Notes under the pieces: model-generated
Database searches by the model: none
What the model saw: the letters and a program-made list of their open reading frames with translations, nothing else
What the model was told of the DNA's origin: nothing
Translations under genes and position numbers: made by a program
Shown: positions 55,940 to 64,000 of the stretch, in pieces
Position numbering within the stretch: the stretch's first letter is position 1
How the letters are laid out: every line of letters begins with the position of its first letter
Source of the DNA: Actinomyces radicidentis
Lineage (GTDB): Bacteria > Actinomycetota > Actinomycetes > Actinomycetales > Actinomycetaceae
DNA: 64,000 nucleotides
Reading direction: 5' to 3'
Assembly: GCF_001553565.1 (NCBI RefSeq)
Contig: NZ_CP014228.1
Location: 1,240,001-1,304,000 of the forward strand

Positions 55940-56713
55940 TCAGCGGGGGCGGGCCATGGCGACCTCGCGGGCGCGCACGGCCCAGCGCTCCACCGGGTCG
56001 TCGATCGGCACAGGGGCCCAGCTCCCACCGGTGTGCTCGACGGCCCGCGCCAGGAGCCAGTCGGCGACGAGCGGGTTCTTCGGCAGCAGGGAGCCGTGCA
56101 GGTACGTCCCGATGACGTTGTGCGCGCGGGCACCCTCGGAGCCGTCGGTCCCGTTGTTGCCGTCGCCGGTGACCACGGTGCCGAAGCGCGTCGCGCCCGG
56201 CGCGAGCGTCGTCAGCCCCGAGTGGTTCTCGTAGCCGACGACCTTGCCGAACTCGAGGCTGTCCAGGGTGATGTTGCCGATGAGGCGCCCAGGCCCCGCC
56301 ACCGTCTCCGCGTCGAAGACGCCGATGCCGGGGATCTCCCCGCCGGTGGCCGTGACGAAGCGGTGCCCGAAGAGCTGGTAGAGCCCGCAGATGACGAGCA
56401 TGGGTACGCCGTCGGCCGCCCAGGCGCGCAGGTTGGCGGCCCGCTCGACGAGGTCCGCCTTGATGCGCTCCTGCCCCGAGTCCTGGCCGCCGCCGCCGAC
56501 GACGAGGTCGACGTCCGTGGGCGGCTCGTCGCCGGGGTCGTAGGCGAGGACCTCGACGTCGTAGCCCTGCCACTGGGCGCGGCGCGCGAGCGTGAGGGTG
56601 TTGCCCCAGTCGCCGTAGATGTTCATGTCCCGCGGGTAGAGCTGCAGGAGGCGCAGGGATCCGCGGGCGGAGCCGTCCGTCGTGTGCTCGTAGAGGATCG
56701 GGTCGGTGCTCAC
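55940..56713 (-). CDS. gatD: Lipid II isoglutaminyl synthase, glutaminase subunit GatD
   Basis: 257 residues, GATase1 fold. The nucleophile Cys lies in MLVICGLYQLFGHRF and the catalytic His in YLHGSLLPKNPLVADW. LVVGGGGQDSGQERI is a family segment. It supplies ammonia to MurT for amidation of D-iso-Glu in lipid II. The start is the GTG at 56711-56713, which overlaps the murT stop (GTGA). Copy M of the family 1 repeat follows the stop. Confidence 0.94.
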   Translation of the reverse strand: MSTDPILYEHTTDGSARGSLRLLQLYPRDMNIYGDWGNTLTLARRAQWQGYDVEVLAYDPGDEPPTDVDLVVGGGGQDSGQERIKADLVERAANLRAWAADGVPMLVICGLYQLFGHRFVTATGGEIPGIGVFDAETVAGPGRLIGNITLDSLEFGKVVGYENHSGLTTLAPGATRFGTVVTGDGNNGTDGSEGARAHNVIGTYLHGSLLPKNPLVADWLLARAVEHTGGSWAPVPIDDPVERWAVRAREVAMARPR

Positions 56714-58206
56714 TTCATGACCTCCTCGACGTCGGTGAGACGGGCGAGCCGGGCGCGCAGTGCCAGCATCGCCGTGTACGTGGTGAAGACGCGCATCGAA
56801 CCGGCGGAGTCGTGCCCGTCCGCCGGTCTCTTGTCCGCGTCCGTGGCCGCCGCCTTCCGCAGCCGTTCGATGGCGCGGTCGAGGTCCGGCTCGACGATCC
56901 CGACGGGGACGTCGTCGTAGCGCAGCCGCAGTGCCATGTCCCAGGCGCGTACGCCGGTGACGACGGCGACCCCCTCCTCGCGCAGCGCGGAGAAGTCGAT
57001 GTCCCACAGCCAGGACATGTCGCGGCCGTCTGCGTACTCGTCGTTGATGGCGATCATGACGGTCTCGGGCCCGCCGACGCGCACGGCCTCCTCCGCGGTG
57101 AGCAGCCCCATGCGGAAACCGGCGGGGTTCTTCACCAGGGAGAGCTGGACGTCGTGCCCGTCGAGCTCGAGGACCTCGCCGCGGCCGAAGGCGGCCTGCA
57201 CCTCGGACAGGGTCCGCAGGGCGCGCTCGAGGTCCACCCGCTCGCCGAGCACCTCGAGGACGAGGGCGAGGGCCGCGCAGGCGTTGAGCTGGTTGTGGAT
57301 CCCGGGGATCGCGAAGTCGACGGTCCGCTCCGCGGCGTCGACGCGAACCGCGGCCCGCTGCCCCTCGATGTGCTCGAGGACGACGCGCGGCTCGGGCACG
57401 ACCTCCGACGACGGCGGTGCGACGGTCTTGCCGACGGTGGCCTCGCGGGAGGCGGCGGAGCGCGGGACGTCGTCGGCGCCCGGGGCCGTGGCCGAGCCGA
57501 CTCCGGCCGGGTGCGCCTCGGCGGGCTCGGTGGTGGAGCCGGTCGTGCCGCCGGTGCGCAGGTCGTCGTCGGACAGGAAGAGGGAGCGCAGCGCGGGGCC
57601 GGCCCCGAAGCCCGCCGTGCGCGCGGTCAGGTCCCCGAGGAAGGTGGCGCCGCCGAGGCGCGGGTCGTCGACGTTGGTGACGACGACCTCGCTCGTCGCG
57701 GCCGCGACCTTGTGGAGGAGGGAGGCGGTGTAGTCGATCTCGCCGAAGCGGTCGAGCTGGTCGCGCATGACGTTGAGGAGGAGGCAGGCGCGCGGGTGGA
57801 CGAGCTCGACGAAGCGCACGGCGTGGGCCTCGTCGAGCTCGAGGACGGCGACGTCGGCGTGGACGCGGCCGGCGGCGTCGACCTCGGTGAGGAGGGAGGC
57901 GAGGACGCCGCGCACGAAGTTCGAGCCGGTGCGGTTGGTGAGGACCGTGAGGCCCTGGTCCTCGAGGAGCTGGACGACCATCTTCGTCGTCGTCGTCTTG
58001 CCGTTCGTGCCGGAGACGACGATGACGCCCTGGGGGAGCTGGTCGAGGGTGCGCTTGAGGAATCCCGGGTCGGTGCGCTCCATGACGAGGCCGGGGAAGG
58101 CGGTGCCGCCCGAGCCGCCGCCGCGCACGCGGGCCGCCGCGCGGGCCGCCCGCCCGAGGGCCACCGTGGCGCGCGATCGCAGGGACGCGGGGATCGGGGC
58201 TGCCAT
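56710..58206 (-). CDS. murT: Lipid II isoglutaminyl synthase, MurT subunit, without zinc ribbon
   Basis: 498 residues, Mur ligase fold. VVSGTNGKTTTTKMVVQLLE is the ATP site, LLNVMRDQLDRFGEIDYTASLL the central motif, and IPGIHNQLNACAALAL and LVKNPAGFRMGL follow. Staphylococcal and pneumococcal MurT carry a Cys4 zinc ribbon in the central domain; here that place holds a polar, Pro/Ala-rich stretch (about residues 225-280) with no Cys, and the whole protein has only two Cys. AGGAGCG precedes the ATG. It forms an operon with gatD. Confidence 0.93.
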   Translation of the reverse strand: MAAPIPASLRSRATVALGRAARAAARVRGGGSGGTAFPGLVMERTDPGFLKRTLDQLPQGVIVVSGTNGKTTTTKMVVQLLEDQGLTVLTNRTGSNFVRGVLASLLTEVDAAGRVHADVAVLELDEAHAVRFVELVHPRACLLLNVMRDQLDRFGEIDYTASLLHKVAAATSEVVVTNVDDPRLGGATFLGDLTARTAGFGAGPALRSLFLSDDDLRTGGTTGSTTEPAEAHPAGVGSATAPGADDVPRSAASREATVGKTVAPPSSEVVPEPRVVLEHIEGQRAAVRVDAAERTVDFAIPGIHNQLNACAALALVLEVLGERVDLERALRTLSEVQAAFGRGEVLELDGHDVQLSLVKNPAGFRMGLLTAEEAVRVGGPETVMIAINDEYADGRDMSWLWDIDFSALREEGVAVVTGVRAWDMALRLRYDDVPVGIVEPDLDRAIERLRKAAATDADKRPADGHDSAGSMRVFTTYTAMLALRARLARLTDVEEVMK

Positions 58207-58245
58207 GGATCGCTCCTGACGTGTCGTGCGGGTGGGGCAGCGGCC

Positions 58246-58251
58246 AGTGTA
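58246..58251 (-). promoter_or_regulatory. -10 box of murT-gatD
   Basis: TACACT on the minus strand, 39 nt before the murT ATG. Confidence 0.45.
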
Positions 58252-58388
58252 GGCAGCGCTCGGTCGCGGGCCGGGGGAGGGGCGGCACCGCGCGCCGCGT
58301 CCGGCGAGGTCCTCGGTGCACCGCACGGGGCCGCTCGGCGCTGCGGTGCCGCCCCCGACGTCGCCCCGTCGGAGGGGTCCCGGCGGTC

Positions 58389-59984
58389 TCAGTCGGCCGG
58401 CTGGACGACGCGCAGGGCGCCGGGCTCGACCTCGATCTCGAGGCGGCTCGTCTCGCCCTCGGTGTCCCCGTCGAGCTCGAAGGGCACGGGGGAGTCGGCC
58501 TCGAGGCGCACCTTGCGGGCCTGGAGGAGCGTGAAGCCCTCCATCTCCTTGCCGATGAGGATCTGGGCCCCGAGCTTGGCCCAGTCGGCGACGCGCTCGG
58601 GGCTCGCGAGCATGAGGTCGACGACGCCGTCGTCCGGGGCGGCCTCGGGGAAGAGGGTCATACCGCCGGTGATGGTGCCGACGTTGCCGAGGAGCGCCAT
58701 GACGACGTCGTGCTGCTGGGGCTCGCCGTCGTCGAGGGTGACGGCGACGGTGAAGGGGTCGGGGACGGCGTTCTGGACGGCGGCGACGGCGTAGGCGCCC
58801 GAGCGGATGACCTTCTTGAGATCGTCGTTGGTCGAGTCCATGATCTGCGCGTCCAGTCCCAGGCCCGCCATGACGACGAAGCGGTCCTCGCCGTCGTCCC
58901 AGGCGCAGCGGACGACGTCGACGGGGCGCGCCTCGCCCGTGAGCGCGAGGCGCAGCGCGGCGTCGGTGTCGAGGGGGACGCCGAGGTTGCGGGCCAGGAG
59001 GTTGCCGGTGCCCGAGGTGATGAGCGCGACGGGCGTGCTCGTGCCGGCGAGCTCGGCGCACACGACGCGGACCGTGCCGTCGCCGCCGGCGACGAGGACG
59101 AGGTCCACCTCGGCGTCGAGTGCGCGGCGGGCGGCGTCGCGGCCCGGGTCGTCGGGCTCGGTCTCCAGCCACAGGCTGGGCTGCCAGCCGGTGCGCAGGA
59201 TGTCGGCCTCGACGCGGCGCCGCAGGAGGGAGAGGTCGTCGAACTTGGTGGGGTTGAGGATGATCGCGGCGCGCTTGTCCACGGTTCCCTCCGGGAGTCC
59301 GAGGTGGGCCCATCCGGCGAGGATGGGGTCGATGCCGCCGATCGTGAGCCCGAGGTTGGCGAAGGCGCCTCCGATGAGCAGGCCGCCGACGACGTCGGAG
59401 ACGCGCTCCAGGCCCATGGCCCACTGGGCGATCGAGGTGAGGAGGACGACGCCCGCCCCGGTGAGGGCCCAGGTGACGATCGAGGTGGAGCGGCGGCGGT
59501 GGGCCCGGGTGAGGGTGACGAGGACCCACGCGCCGAGGGTGATGGCGGTGACGTGCCCGGCGGGGTAGGCGCCTCCGACGTGCGAGATGGAGTCGGCGAA
59601 GGCGGTGGCGGGGCGCTCGACGTCGAGAACGAGGGAGAGGACGAGCTGGACGACGATGCCGGCCGCCCCGACGCCCAGGGCGAGAGAGAGCCGCCGCATC
59701 CGCTGCTTGAAGGAGAAGATGGCGACGCCGACGATCGCGGTCAGGATGAGGAAGGGGTGCGTGAGGAGGCTGAAGGTCTCGGTGATCTGCCCCAGGACCG
59801 AGCGCGGCGCCAGGGCCGGGGGCCGGAGCGAGGTGTCCAGGCCGTGGAGCGCCCCGTGCAGGACGAGCCAGGACCACACGACGAAGCCCACGACGAAGGC
59901 GCCGGCGAGCGCCGCCTCGAGCTGGGTGAGGCGGGAACGGGGCCCGGCGGGTCGCTGGGCGTGGGTGGCGGGAGGCTGCGGCAT
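58389..59984 (-). CDS. PAP2-like membrane domain fused to a diacylglycerol kinase-type domain
   Basis: 531 residues. The first 230 form six membrane helices with a PAP2-like pattern: ERP for motif 1, YPAGH for PSGH, and MGLERVSDVVGG where Arg...His-x3-Asp is expected, so the catalytic His and Arg are lost. Residues about 245-530 are a DAGK catalytic domain: KRAAIILNPTKFDD, VLVAGGDGTVR, TSGTGNLLARNLGV and GLGLDAQIMDST. It probably phosphorylates a membrane lipid, the PAP2 part being an anchor or substrate cradle. TACCCT lies 7 nt before the ATG. Confidence 0.88.
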   Translation of the reverse strand: MPQPPATHAQRPAGPRSRLTQLEAALAGAFVVGFVVWSWLVLHGALHGLDTSLRPPALAPRSVLGQITETFSLLTHPFLILTAIVGVAIFSFKQRMRRLSLALGVGAAGIVVQLVLSLVLDVERPATAFADSISHVGGAYPAGHVTAITLGAWVLVTLTRAHRRRSTSIVTWALTGAGVVLLTSIAQWAMGLERVSDVVGGLLIGGAFANLGLTIGGIDPILAGWAHLGLPEGTVDKRAAIILNPTKFDDLSLLRRRVEADILRTGWQPSLWLETEPDDPGRDAARRALDAEVDLVLVAGGDGTVRVVCAELAGTSTPVALITSGTGNLLARNLGVPLDTDAALRLALTGEARPVDVVRCAWDDGEDRFVVMAGLGLDAQIMDSTNDDLKKVIRSGAYAVAAVQNAVPDPFTVAVTLDDGEPQQHDVVMALLGNVGTITGGMTLFPEAAPDDGVVDLMLASPERVADWAKLGAQILIGKEMEGFTLLQARKVRLEADSPVPFELDGDTEGETSRLEIEVEPGALRVVQPAD

Positions 59985-59991
59985 CGGGCTC

Positions 59992-59997
59992 AGGGTA
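59992..59997 (-). promoter_or_regulatory. Leaderless -10 box of the PAP2-DAGK gene
   Basis: TACCCT on the minus strand, 7 nt before the ATG. Confidence 0.45.
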
Positions 59998-60092
59998 CGG
60001 GTGCGCGTGTCACGGGCGCGCGGCGGGGCCGTACGGTGCTGCGGGCCGCGCGGCGCGGCGGGCCTCGTGGCTACGCGCCCCGGCTCTCTGCG

Positions 60093-60161
60093 CAGGCCGG
60101 TGGTGCCGGACCGTGTCGGGGCTCCCTGAGCAGGCCGGTGGTGCCGGACCGTGTCGGGGCT
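60093..60161. repeat. Tandem pair of a 31-bp sequence
   Basis: 60093-60123 and 60131-60161 are identical (start CAGGCCGGTGGTGCCGGACC), period 38. Each holds a small GGCCGG/CCGGACC hairpin. It lies between the PAP2-DAGK gene and tRNA-Pro. Confidence 0.9.
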
Positions 60162-60190
60162 GCGGAGGGCGTGGAGAGGGACGGGCACGA

Positions 60191-60222
60191 CGAAGGCCCG
60201 GCTCCTGAGAGCCGGGCCTTCG
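60191..60222 (-). terminator. Terminator of tRNA-Pro
   Basis: Perfect 14-bp stem CGAAGGCCCGGCTC / GAGCCGGGCCTTCG with a CTGA loop, 20 nt beyond the tRNA. Confidence 0.8.
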
Positions 60223-60242
60223 GGGCCCTGGTGGACCATCTG

Positions 60243-60316
<74 letters not shown>

Positions 60317-60452
60317 TGTGCAGCGGAGACACTATATCCACCGCCGGGCCGGGGACGGAAATCGTCCCCCTGAGTGCTGGGTCACGCCGTCGGCCGCCCG
60401 GAGGCGTCGACGGAGGCCAGTGCCGGCCGACGGCGGCCCGGCCGACTCCCGC

Positions 60453-61448
60453 TCAGGCGCGCGGCAGGAGGGTGAGCAGCGTGGCCTCAGGGCGGCAGGC
60501 GACGCGGACCGGTGTGTACGGGCTCGTGCCCAGGCCCGCCGAGACGTGCAGGTACATGTGGTCCGCGGCGGCAGGCGTGCCGATCCGGCCTGGCCATTGC
60601 GACAGCCCGGAGGCGCGCGAGCGGTCGAGGTCGCAGTTGGTGACGAGCGCGCCGTAGATGGGCAGGCAGAGCTGGCCGCCGTGGGTGTGGCCCGCCAGCG
60701 CCAGGTCGACGTCGTCGGCGCTCATGGCGTCGAGGACGCGGCGGTAGGGGGCGTGGAGGAGGCCGAGGCGCAGCGGGCGCCCGTCCGCGTCGACGACCGG
60801 GGCCGCGCCGTCCGTCCCCGAGCCGGCCTGGTCCGAGGGGGCCGGGTACTCGTCGCGCTCGGCGTGCGGGTCGTCGACGCCGACGAGCTCGATGCTGCGC
60901 CCCCGCACGGTGATGCTGCCGCGGGCGTTCGTGAGATCCGCCCAGCCGCCGGCGGCCTGGATGTCGCGGACCTCCTCCCACGGCAGCGCCTCGATCTGCT
61001 CGTCCTGCTCCGGGTCGTTCGCGGTGCGTGGGTCCCGGCGCAGGTAGCGGGTCGGGGACTTGAGGACCGTCGTGCGGTAGTCGTGGTCGCCCATGACGAA
61101 GGCGCCCGGCAGGTCCGTGAAGGGCTCGAGGGCGCGGCGCAGCGGCTCGACGCCGTTGGCGAAGGAGAGGTTGTCGCCCGTGTCGACGACGACGTCGGGG
61201 TGCAGGTCCGCCAGGGCGCGCACCCAGTCGACGCGGGCGTGGTCGCGCTCGGTGAGGTGCAGGTCCGACAGGTGCAGGACGGTGATCGGGTCCTCGCCCG
61301 TGGCGAGCACGGGCACCTCGACGCGGCGGAGCACGGGCATGCGAGCCTCGACGAGGGCGTAGCCGAGGAGGCCGGCCCCGGCGGCCGCGGTGGTGCCGAG
61401 GACGCGGGCGGTGCCGCGGAGGACGGAGCTGCTGGTCTCGCTGGTCAT
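60453..61448 (-). CDS. YaeI-like metallophosphoesterase
   Basis: 331 residues. An N-terminal hydrophobic segment (about 14-31) anchors it. The dinuclear metal motifs are VLHLSDLHL, VVDTGDN, GDHDYR (His-Asp as usual but Asp in place of the GNHD Asn), and AGHTHGGQLCLP. The segment at about 205-235 (AERDEYPAPSDQAGSG) is a polar insert. Relatives cleave lipid pyrophosphates or phosphodiesters at the membrane. CATCAT lies 6 nt before the ATG. The class A PBP gene ends 77 nt upstream, so the two may be co-transcribed. Confidence 0.88.
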   Translation of the reverse strand: MTSETSSSVLRGTARVLGTTAAAGAGLLGYALVEARMPVLRRVEVPVLATGEDPITVLHLSDLHLTERDHARVDWVRALADLHPDVVVDTGDNLSFANGVEPLRRALEPFTDLPGAFVMGDHDYRTTVLKSPTRYLRRDPRTANDPEQDEQIEALPWEEVRDIQAAGGWADLTNARGSITVRGRSIELVGVDDPHAERDEYPAPSDQAGSGTDGAAPVVDADGRPLRLGLLHAPYRRVLDAMSADDVDLALAGHTHGGQLCLPIYGALVTNCDLDRSRASGLSQWPGRIGTPAAADHMYLHVSAGLGTSPYTPVRVACRPEATLLTLLPRA

Positions 61449-61524
61449 GGGCTCATGATGCCAGCGAGCGGCCACCGGGTGCTCCCGGTCGCCGCTCGCT
61501 CGCGGTGCTCGCGCGTCGCGCGGC

Positions 61525-63705
61525 TCAGTTCTTGCCGTTGCCGTTCTGGGTGAGGCCGTCGCTGCCCTGAGCGGTCGCGCCGTCGGACGCGCCGTCGGAG
61601 CCCGTCGTCGAGGCGCCGAGGTCGACCTGGTTGAAGTCCTGCACCGGCTGATCGTTGAGGGCCGCGTCCATGTACGTCTTCCAGAGCGGCGCCGGAGCGT
61701 CCGAGCCGTACATGGTCGAGTAGTAGCGACCACCGATGTACTGCTTGTTCATCGCGTAGTACCCGTCGGAGTGGCCGAGCCACACGGCGGCGGCGAGCTG
61801 AGGCGTGTAGCCGACGAACCAGGCGTTGTCCATCTCGTCCGTCGTACCGGTCTTGCCGGCGGCGGGACGGTTGTCGAGGGTCGCCGCGGAGGCTGTTCCG
61901 CTTCTGCCGAGGACGTTGGTGAGCGTGAGGGACACCTTGTCCGCCGCCGCCGAGTCCATCACCGAGTGGCAGCTCGCGTCGGGGACCTTGAGGTCCTTGC
62001 CGTCGGAGTCCTTGATGGCGGAGATGGCGATGGGAGTGCAGTAGGTGCCGTGGGCGGCGAAGGTCGCGTAGGCGTTCGCCATGGCCAGCGGGGTGACCTC
62101 CTGGGCGCCGAGGATGATCGAGGGGCGCGGGTCGAGGTTGGAACCGTCGGCCTTGGTCACGCCCAGGTCCGCGGCGAGCTGTGAGACGTCGCAGACGTCG
62201 AGCTGGGTGAGCATGCGCGCGTAGCCGACGTTGATGGACAGGGCGGTGTTCTGGATGACGTTGTGCGTGCCGCCCTCGCCGGGGTTCGCGTTGCTGACAG
62301 TCCAGGAGTCCGCCATCTCAGGGGCACAGGGGATGGTCCACGACGACCTCGGAAAGGTCGTCTCGCTCGTGTTCATCGTGGTGTAGCCGGAGTGGCCGGT
62401 CTGGTACCAGTCCGCGAGCACGAAGGTCTTGAAGGCCGATCCGGGCTGGAAGCCGTTCGAGTCGAGGCCACCGTGCGCAGCGTCCGCCGCGTACGAGATC
62501 TGCGTGGCGCTCGCGTCGCTGGCGGAGGCGTCGCCATAGTTCGTGTTCTGGGACATCGCGAGCACCTTGCCGGTGCCTGGCTCTACGGAGACGAGAGCCG
62601 CCTTGACGTTCGACGGGTCGTTCGTCGGGACGTACTCCTGAACCGCGGCGTCCGCAGCGGCCTGCTTGGCGGTGTCCAGGGTGGTCGTGATCTCGAGGCC
62701 GCCGCGCAGGAGGACCTGCTCGCGCTCGGCCGCCGTCTTCCCGTAGAGGGACGAGCTCTCGATCTCCCCGACGACGTACTGGCAGAAGTAGGCTGCCGAG
62801 CCGGCCGTGCCGCAGCCGCCGACGGCGTCCTTGACGTGCAGCATGTCCGCGATCTGGGTGTTGAGGCCCTCGTCGTACTGCTGCTTGGTGATGAACTGCT
62901 CCTCGTACATCTTCTGCAGGACCCAGTCCATGCGGGACTTCGCCTTGTCCGGGTTGGAGACCGGGTCGTAGGCGCCGGGGGCGTTCGTCAGGCCCGAGAG
63001 CAGGGCCGCCTCGGGGATGCTGAGGTCCTTGGCGGACTTGGAGAAGTAGTGCTGGGCACTGGCCTCGACGCCGTAGGTCGAGGGGCCGAAGGCCGCGATG
63101 TTGAGGTAGCCCTCGAGGATCTGCTGCTTGGAGTACTTCTGCTCGAGGGTGAGCGCGTACTTGATCTCGCGCAGCTTGCGGGCGACCGTCGGCTCCTTCG
63201 CGGCGACGATGGCGGACTGGTCGTCCTGCTGGAGGGCGGCCTCGACGAGGACGTTGCGGACGTACTGCTGCGTGAGGGTCGAGGCGCCCTGCGTCTCGCC
63301 GGAGTTCGCGTTGGCGACGAGCGCGCGGACGATGCCGGCCGGGTCGACGCCCTTGTGCTCGTAGAAGCGGCGGTCCTCGACGGCGACGATCGCGTTCTGG
63401 ATGTTCGGCGACATGTCCGCCAGCCTCACGACGATGCGGTTCTCCGCGTAGAACTGCGCGAGCTCCGTGCCGTCGGCGGCCTTGATGACGGAGACCTGGC
63501 TCGGCTCGAGGACGTTGAAGTCGCTCGGCAGCTCGTCGAAGAGCTTCTGGGAGGCGTTGGTGACCGCGGCGGCGCCGCCGACGAGCGGTGCGGCGAAGCC
63601 CGCGGTGAGGATGCCGCCCACCCCTGAGAGCAGGAGGAAGACGAGCAGCATCGCGATGACCTGCGCCGGGGAGAGCGACCGGTCTCGGGAGGAGGCGTTC
63701 GACAT
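61525..63705 (-). CDS. Class A penicillin-binding protein (transglycosylase/transpeptidase)
   Basis: 726 residues. One N-terminal transmembrane helix (about 12-40), then a GT51 glycosyltransferase domain: AIVAVEDRRFYEHKGVDP with the catalytic Glu, GASTLTQQYVRN and ILEGYLNIAAFG. The transpeptidase domain has the nucleophile in FQPGSAFKTF (SxxK), ALSINVGYA as the SxN motif, and AAGKTGTTDEMDNAWF as KTG. The C-terminus is Gly/Ser/Asn-rich. It builds and cross-links peptidoglycan outside the membrane. TACCCT lies 6 nt before the ATG. Confidence 0.95.
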   Translation of the reverse strand: MSNASSRDRSLSPAQVIAMLLVFLLLSGVGGILTAGFAAPLVGGAAAVTNASQKLFDELPSDFNVLEPSQVSVIKAADGTELAQFYAENRIVVRLADMSPNIQNAIVAVEDRRFYEHKGVDPAGIVRALVANANSGETQGASTLTQQYVRNVLVEAALQQDDQSAIVAAKEPTVARKLREIKYALTLEQKYSKQQILEGYLNIAAFGPSTYGVEASAQHYFSKSAKDLSIPEAALLSGLTNAPGAYDPVSNPDKAKSRMDWVLQKMYEEQFITKQQYDEGLNTQIADMLHVKDAVGGCGTAGSAAYFCQYVVGEIESSSLYGKTAAEREQVLLRGGLEITTTLDTAKQAAADAAVQEYVPTNDPSNVKAALVSVEPGTGKVLAMSQNTNYGDASASDASATQISYAADAAHGGLDSNGFQPGSAFKTFVLADWYQTGHSGYTTMNTSETTFPRSSWTIPCAPEMADSWTVSNANPGEGGTHNVIQNTALSINVGYARMLTQLDVCDVSQLAADLGVTKADGSNLDPRPSIILGAQEVTPLAMANAYATFAAHGTYCTPIAISAIKDSDGKDLKVPDASCHSVMDSAAADKVSLTLTNVLGRSGTASAATLDNRPAAGKTGTTDEMDNAWFVGYTPQLAAAVWLGHSDGYYAMNKQYIGGRYYSTMYGSDAPAPLWKTYMDAALNDQPVQDFNQVDLGASTTGSDGASDGATAQGSDGLTQNGNGKN

Positions 63706-64000
63706 GGGGTCAGGGTACGTGCCGCTCGCTCCGGAGCGCTGTGGGGCACGGCATGGCGGACCTGGAAATCGGCTAGGAGCCGCGCCTCCCGGGACTGTGA
63801 GTCCGTGGCGACGCGCCGACGGCGGTCGCCGCCGCGGCGCTCGGGGCGGGCGGCCCGGATGCCGGGCGGGCGGACGGCCTGCGCACCTCGGTTCGCCGTC
63901 GGTGGGACCAATGGGGTGGAGCCGCTGTTCACTACACCACGACGCGGTCGCGACACGCCCAATTGGGACCGTGCCCCGGTGTGGATTTGGTCAAACGGCG
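63706..64000. other. End of window, 295 bp without a gene
   Basis: Holds the -10 box TACCCT (63712-63717, minus strand) of the PBP gene. No reading frame, RNA or repeat is recognised in the rest; it probably contains the control region of a gene beyond the window. Confidence 0.4.

Overview
The window is about 72% GC chromosomal DNA from an actinobacterium, most likely an Actinomyces or close relative. Supporting evidence: a coproporphyrin-dependent heme pathway (hemY, hemH, hemQ), MurT/GatD, LytR_C and Septum_form proteins, a DtxR-type iron box on feoA, and many genes whose start codon lies 6-7 nt downstream of a TANNNT -10 box, which predicts leaderless mRNAs. No phage, plasmid, insertion sequence or CRISPR array was found.

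Layout. 1-13.8 kb: housekeeping and poorly characterised genes (a lipoprotein cut by the window edge, amidohydrolase, hrpB, a three-gene XRE/membrane-protein cassette, two amidotransferase-like paralogues of which one has lost its catalytic residues, a sirtuin, a uracil permease, a LytR_C protein and a TetR regulator). 14.2-19.4 kb: a 1724-residue fused BcrAD/BadFG-type activase, divergent from the TetR gene with palindromic operators between them. 19.5-23 kb: two Septum_form lipoproteins and the PTS-dependent dihydroxyacetone kinase operon dhaKLM. 23-25 kb: a small lower-GC patch with a frameshifted secreted-protein gene and a two-helix membrane protein, then tRNA-Ser, the SRP RNA and a tRNA-like half. 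25-31.8 kb: dnaX-recR and the aspartate-pathway pair aspartokinase-asd. 32-39 kb: a hipBA module, a malic enzyme gene with a large internal deletion, an MFS exporter, thioredoxin, a zinc-type macrodomain protein and PspC. 39-51 kb: an almost complete heme locus, hemL, hemB, hemCD, hemY, hemE on the minus strand and hemA, hemH, hemQ on the plus strand, with a two-operator divergent control region. 51-54.5 kb: iron uptake (feoA, feoB) and a NifU-like protein. 54.8-63.7 kb: NUDIX hydrolase, gatD/murT, a PAP2-diacylglycerol kinase fusion, tRNA-Pro, a metallophosphoesterase and a class A penicillin-binding protein.

The strongest unexplained signal is in the intergenic DNA. A 15-bp motif (CGAGATCGGGACATC) occurs as 22-bp-period direct pairs in 13 places. 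It usually follows a stop codon and always points away from the adjacent gene, and twice it closes a composite palindrome of about 140 bp. Other gaps hold different long inverted repeats: a 67-bp perfect palindrome, a two-copy nested hairpin family and a 124-bp element with 21-bp arms. Together these suggest that mobile or regulatory palindromes are collected at gene ends.

Functionally the window links iron supply (feoAB, NifU-like) to heme synthesis (glutamate-derived precursor to heme), anaerobic carbon metabolism (DhaKLM, activase, decayed malic enzyme), cell-envelope construction (MurT/GatD, PBP, LytR_C) and possible ADP-ribose chemistry (sirtuin, zinc macrodomain).
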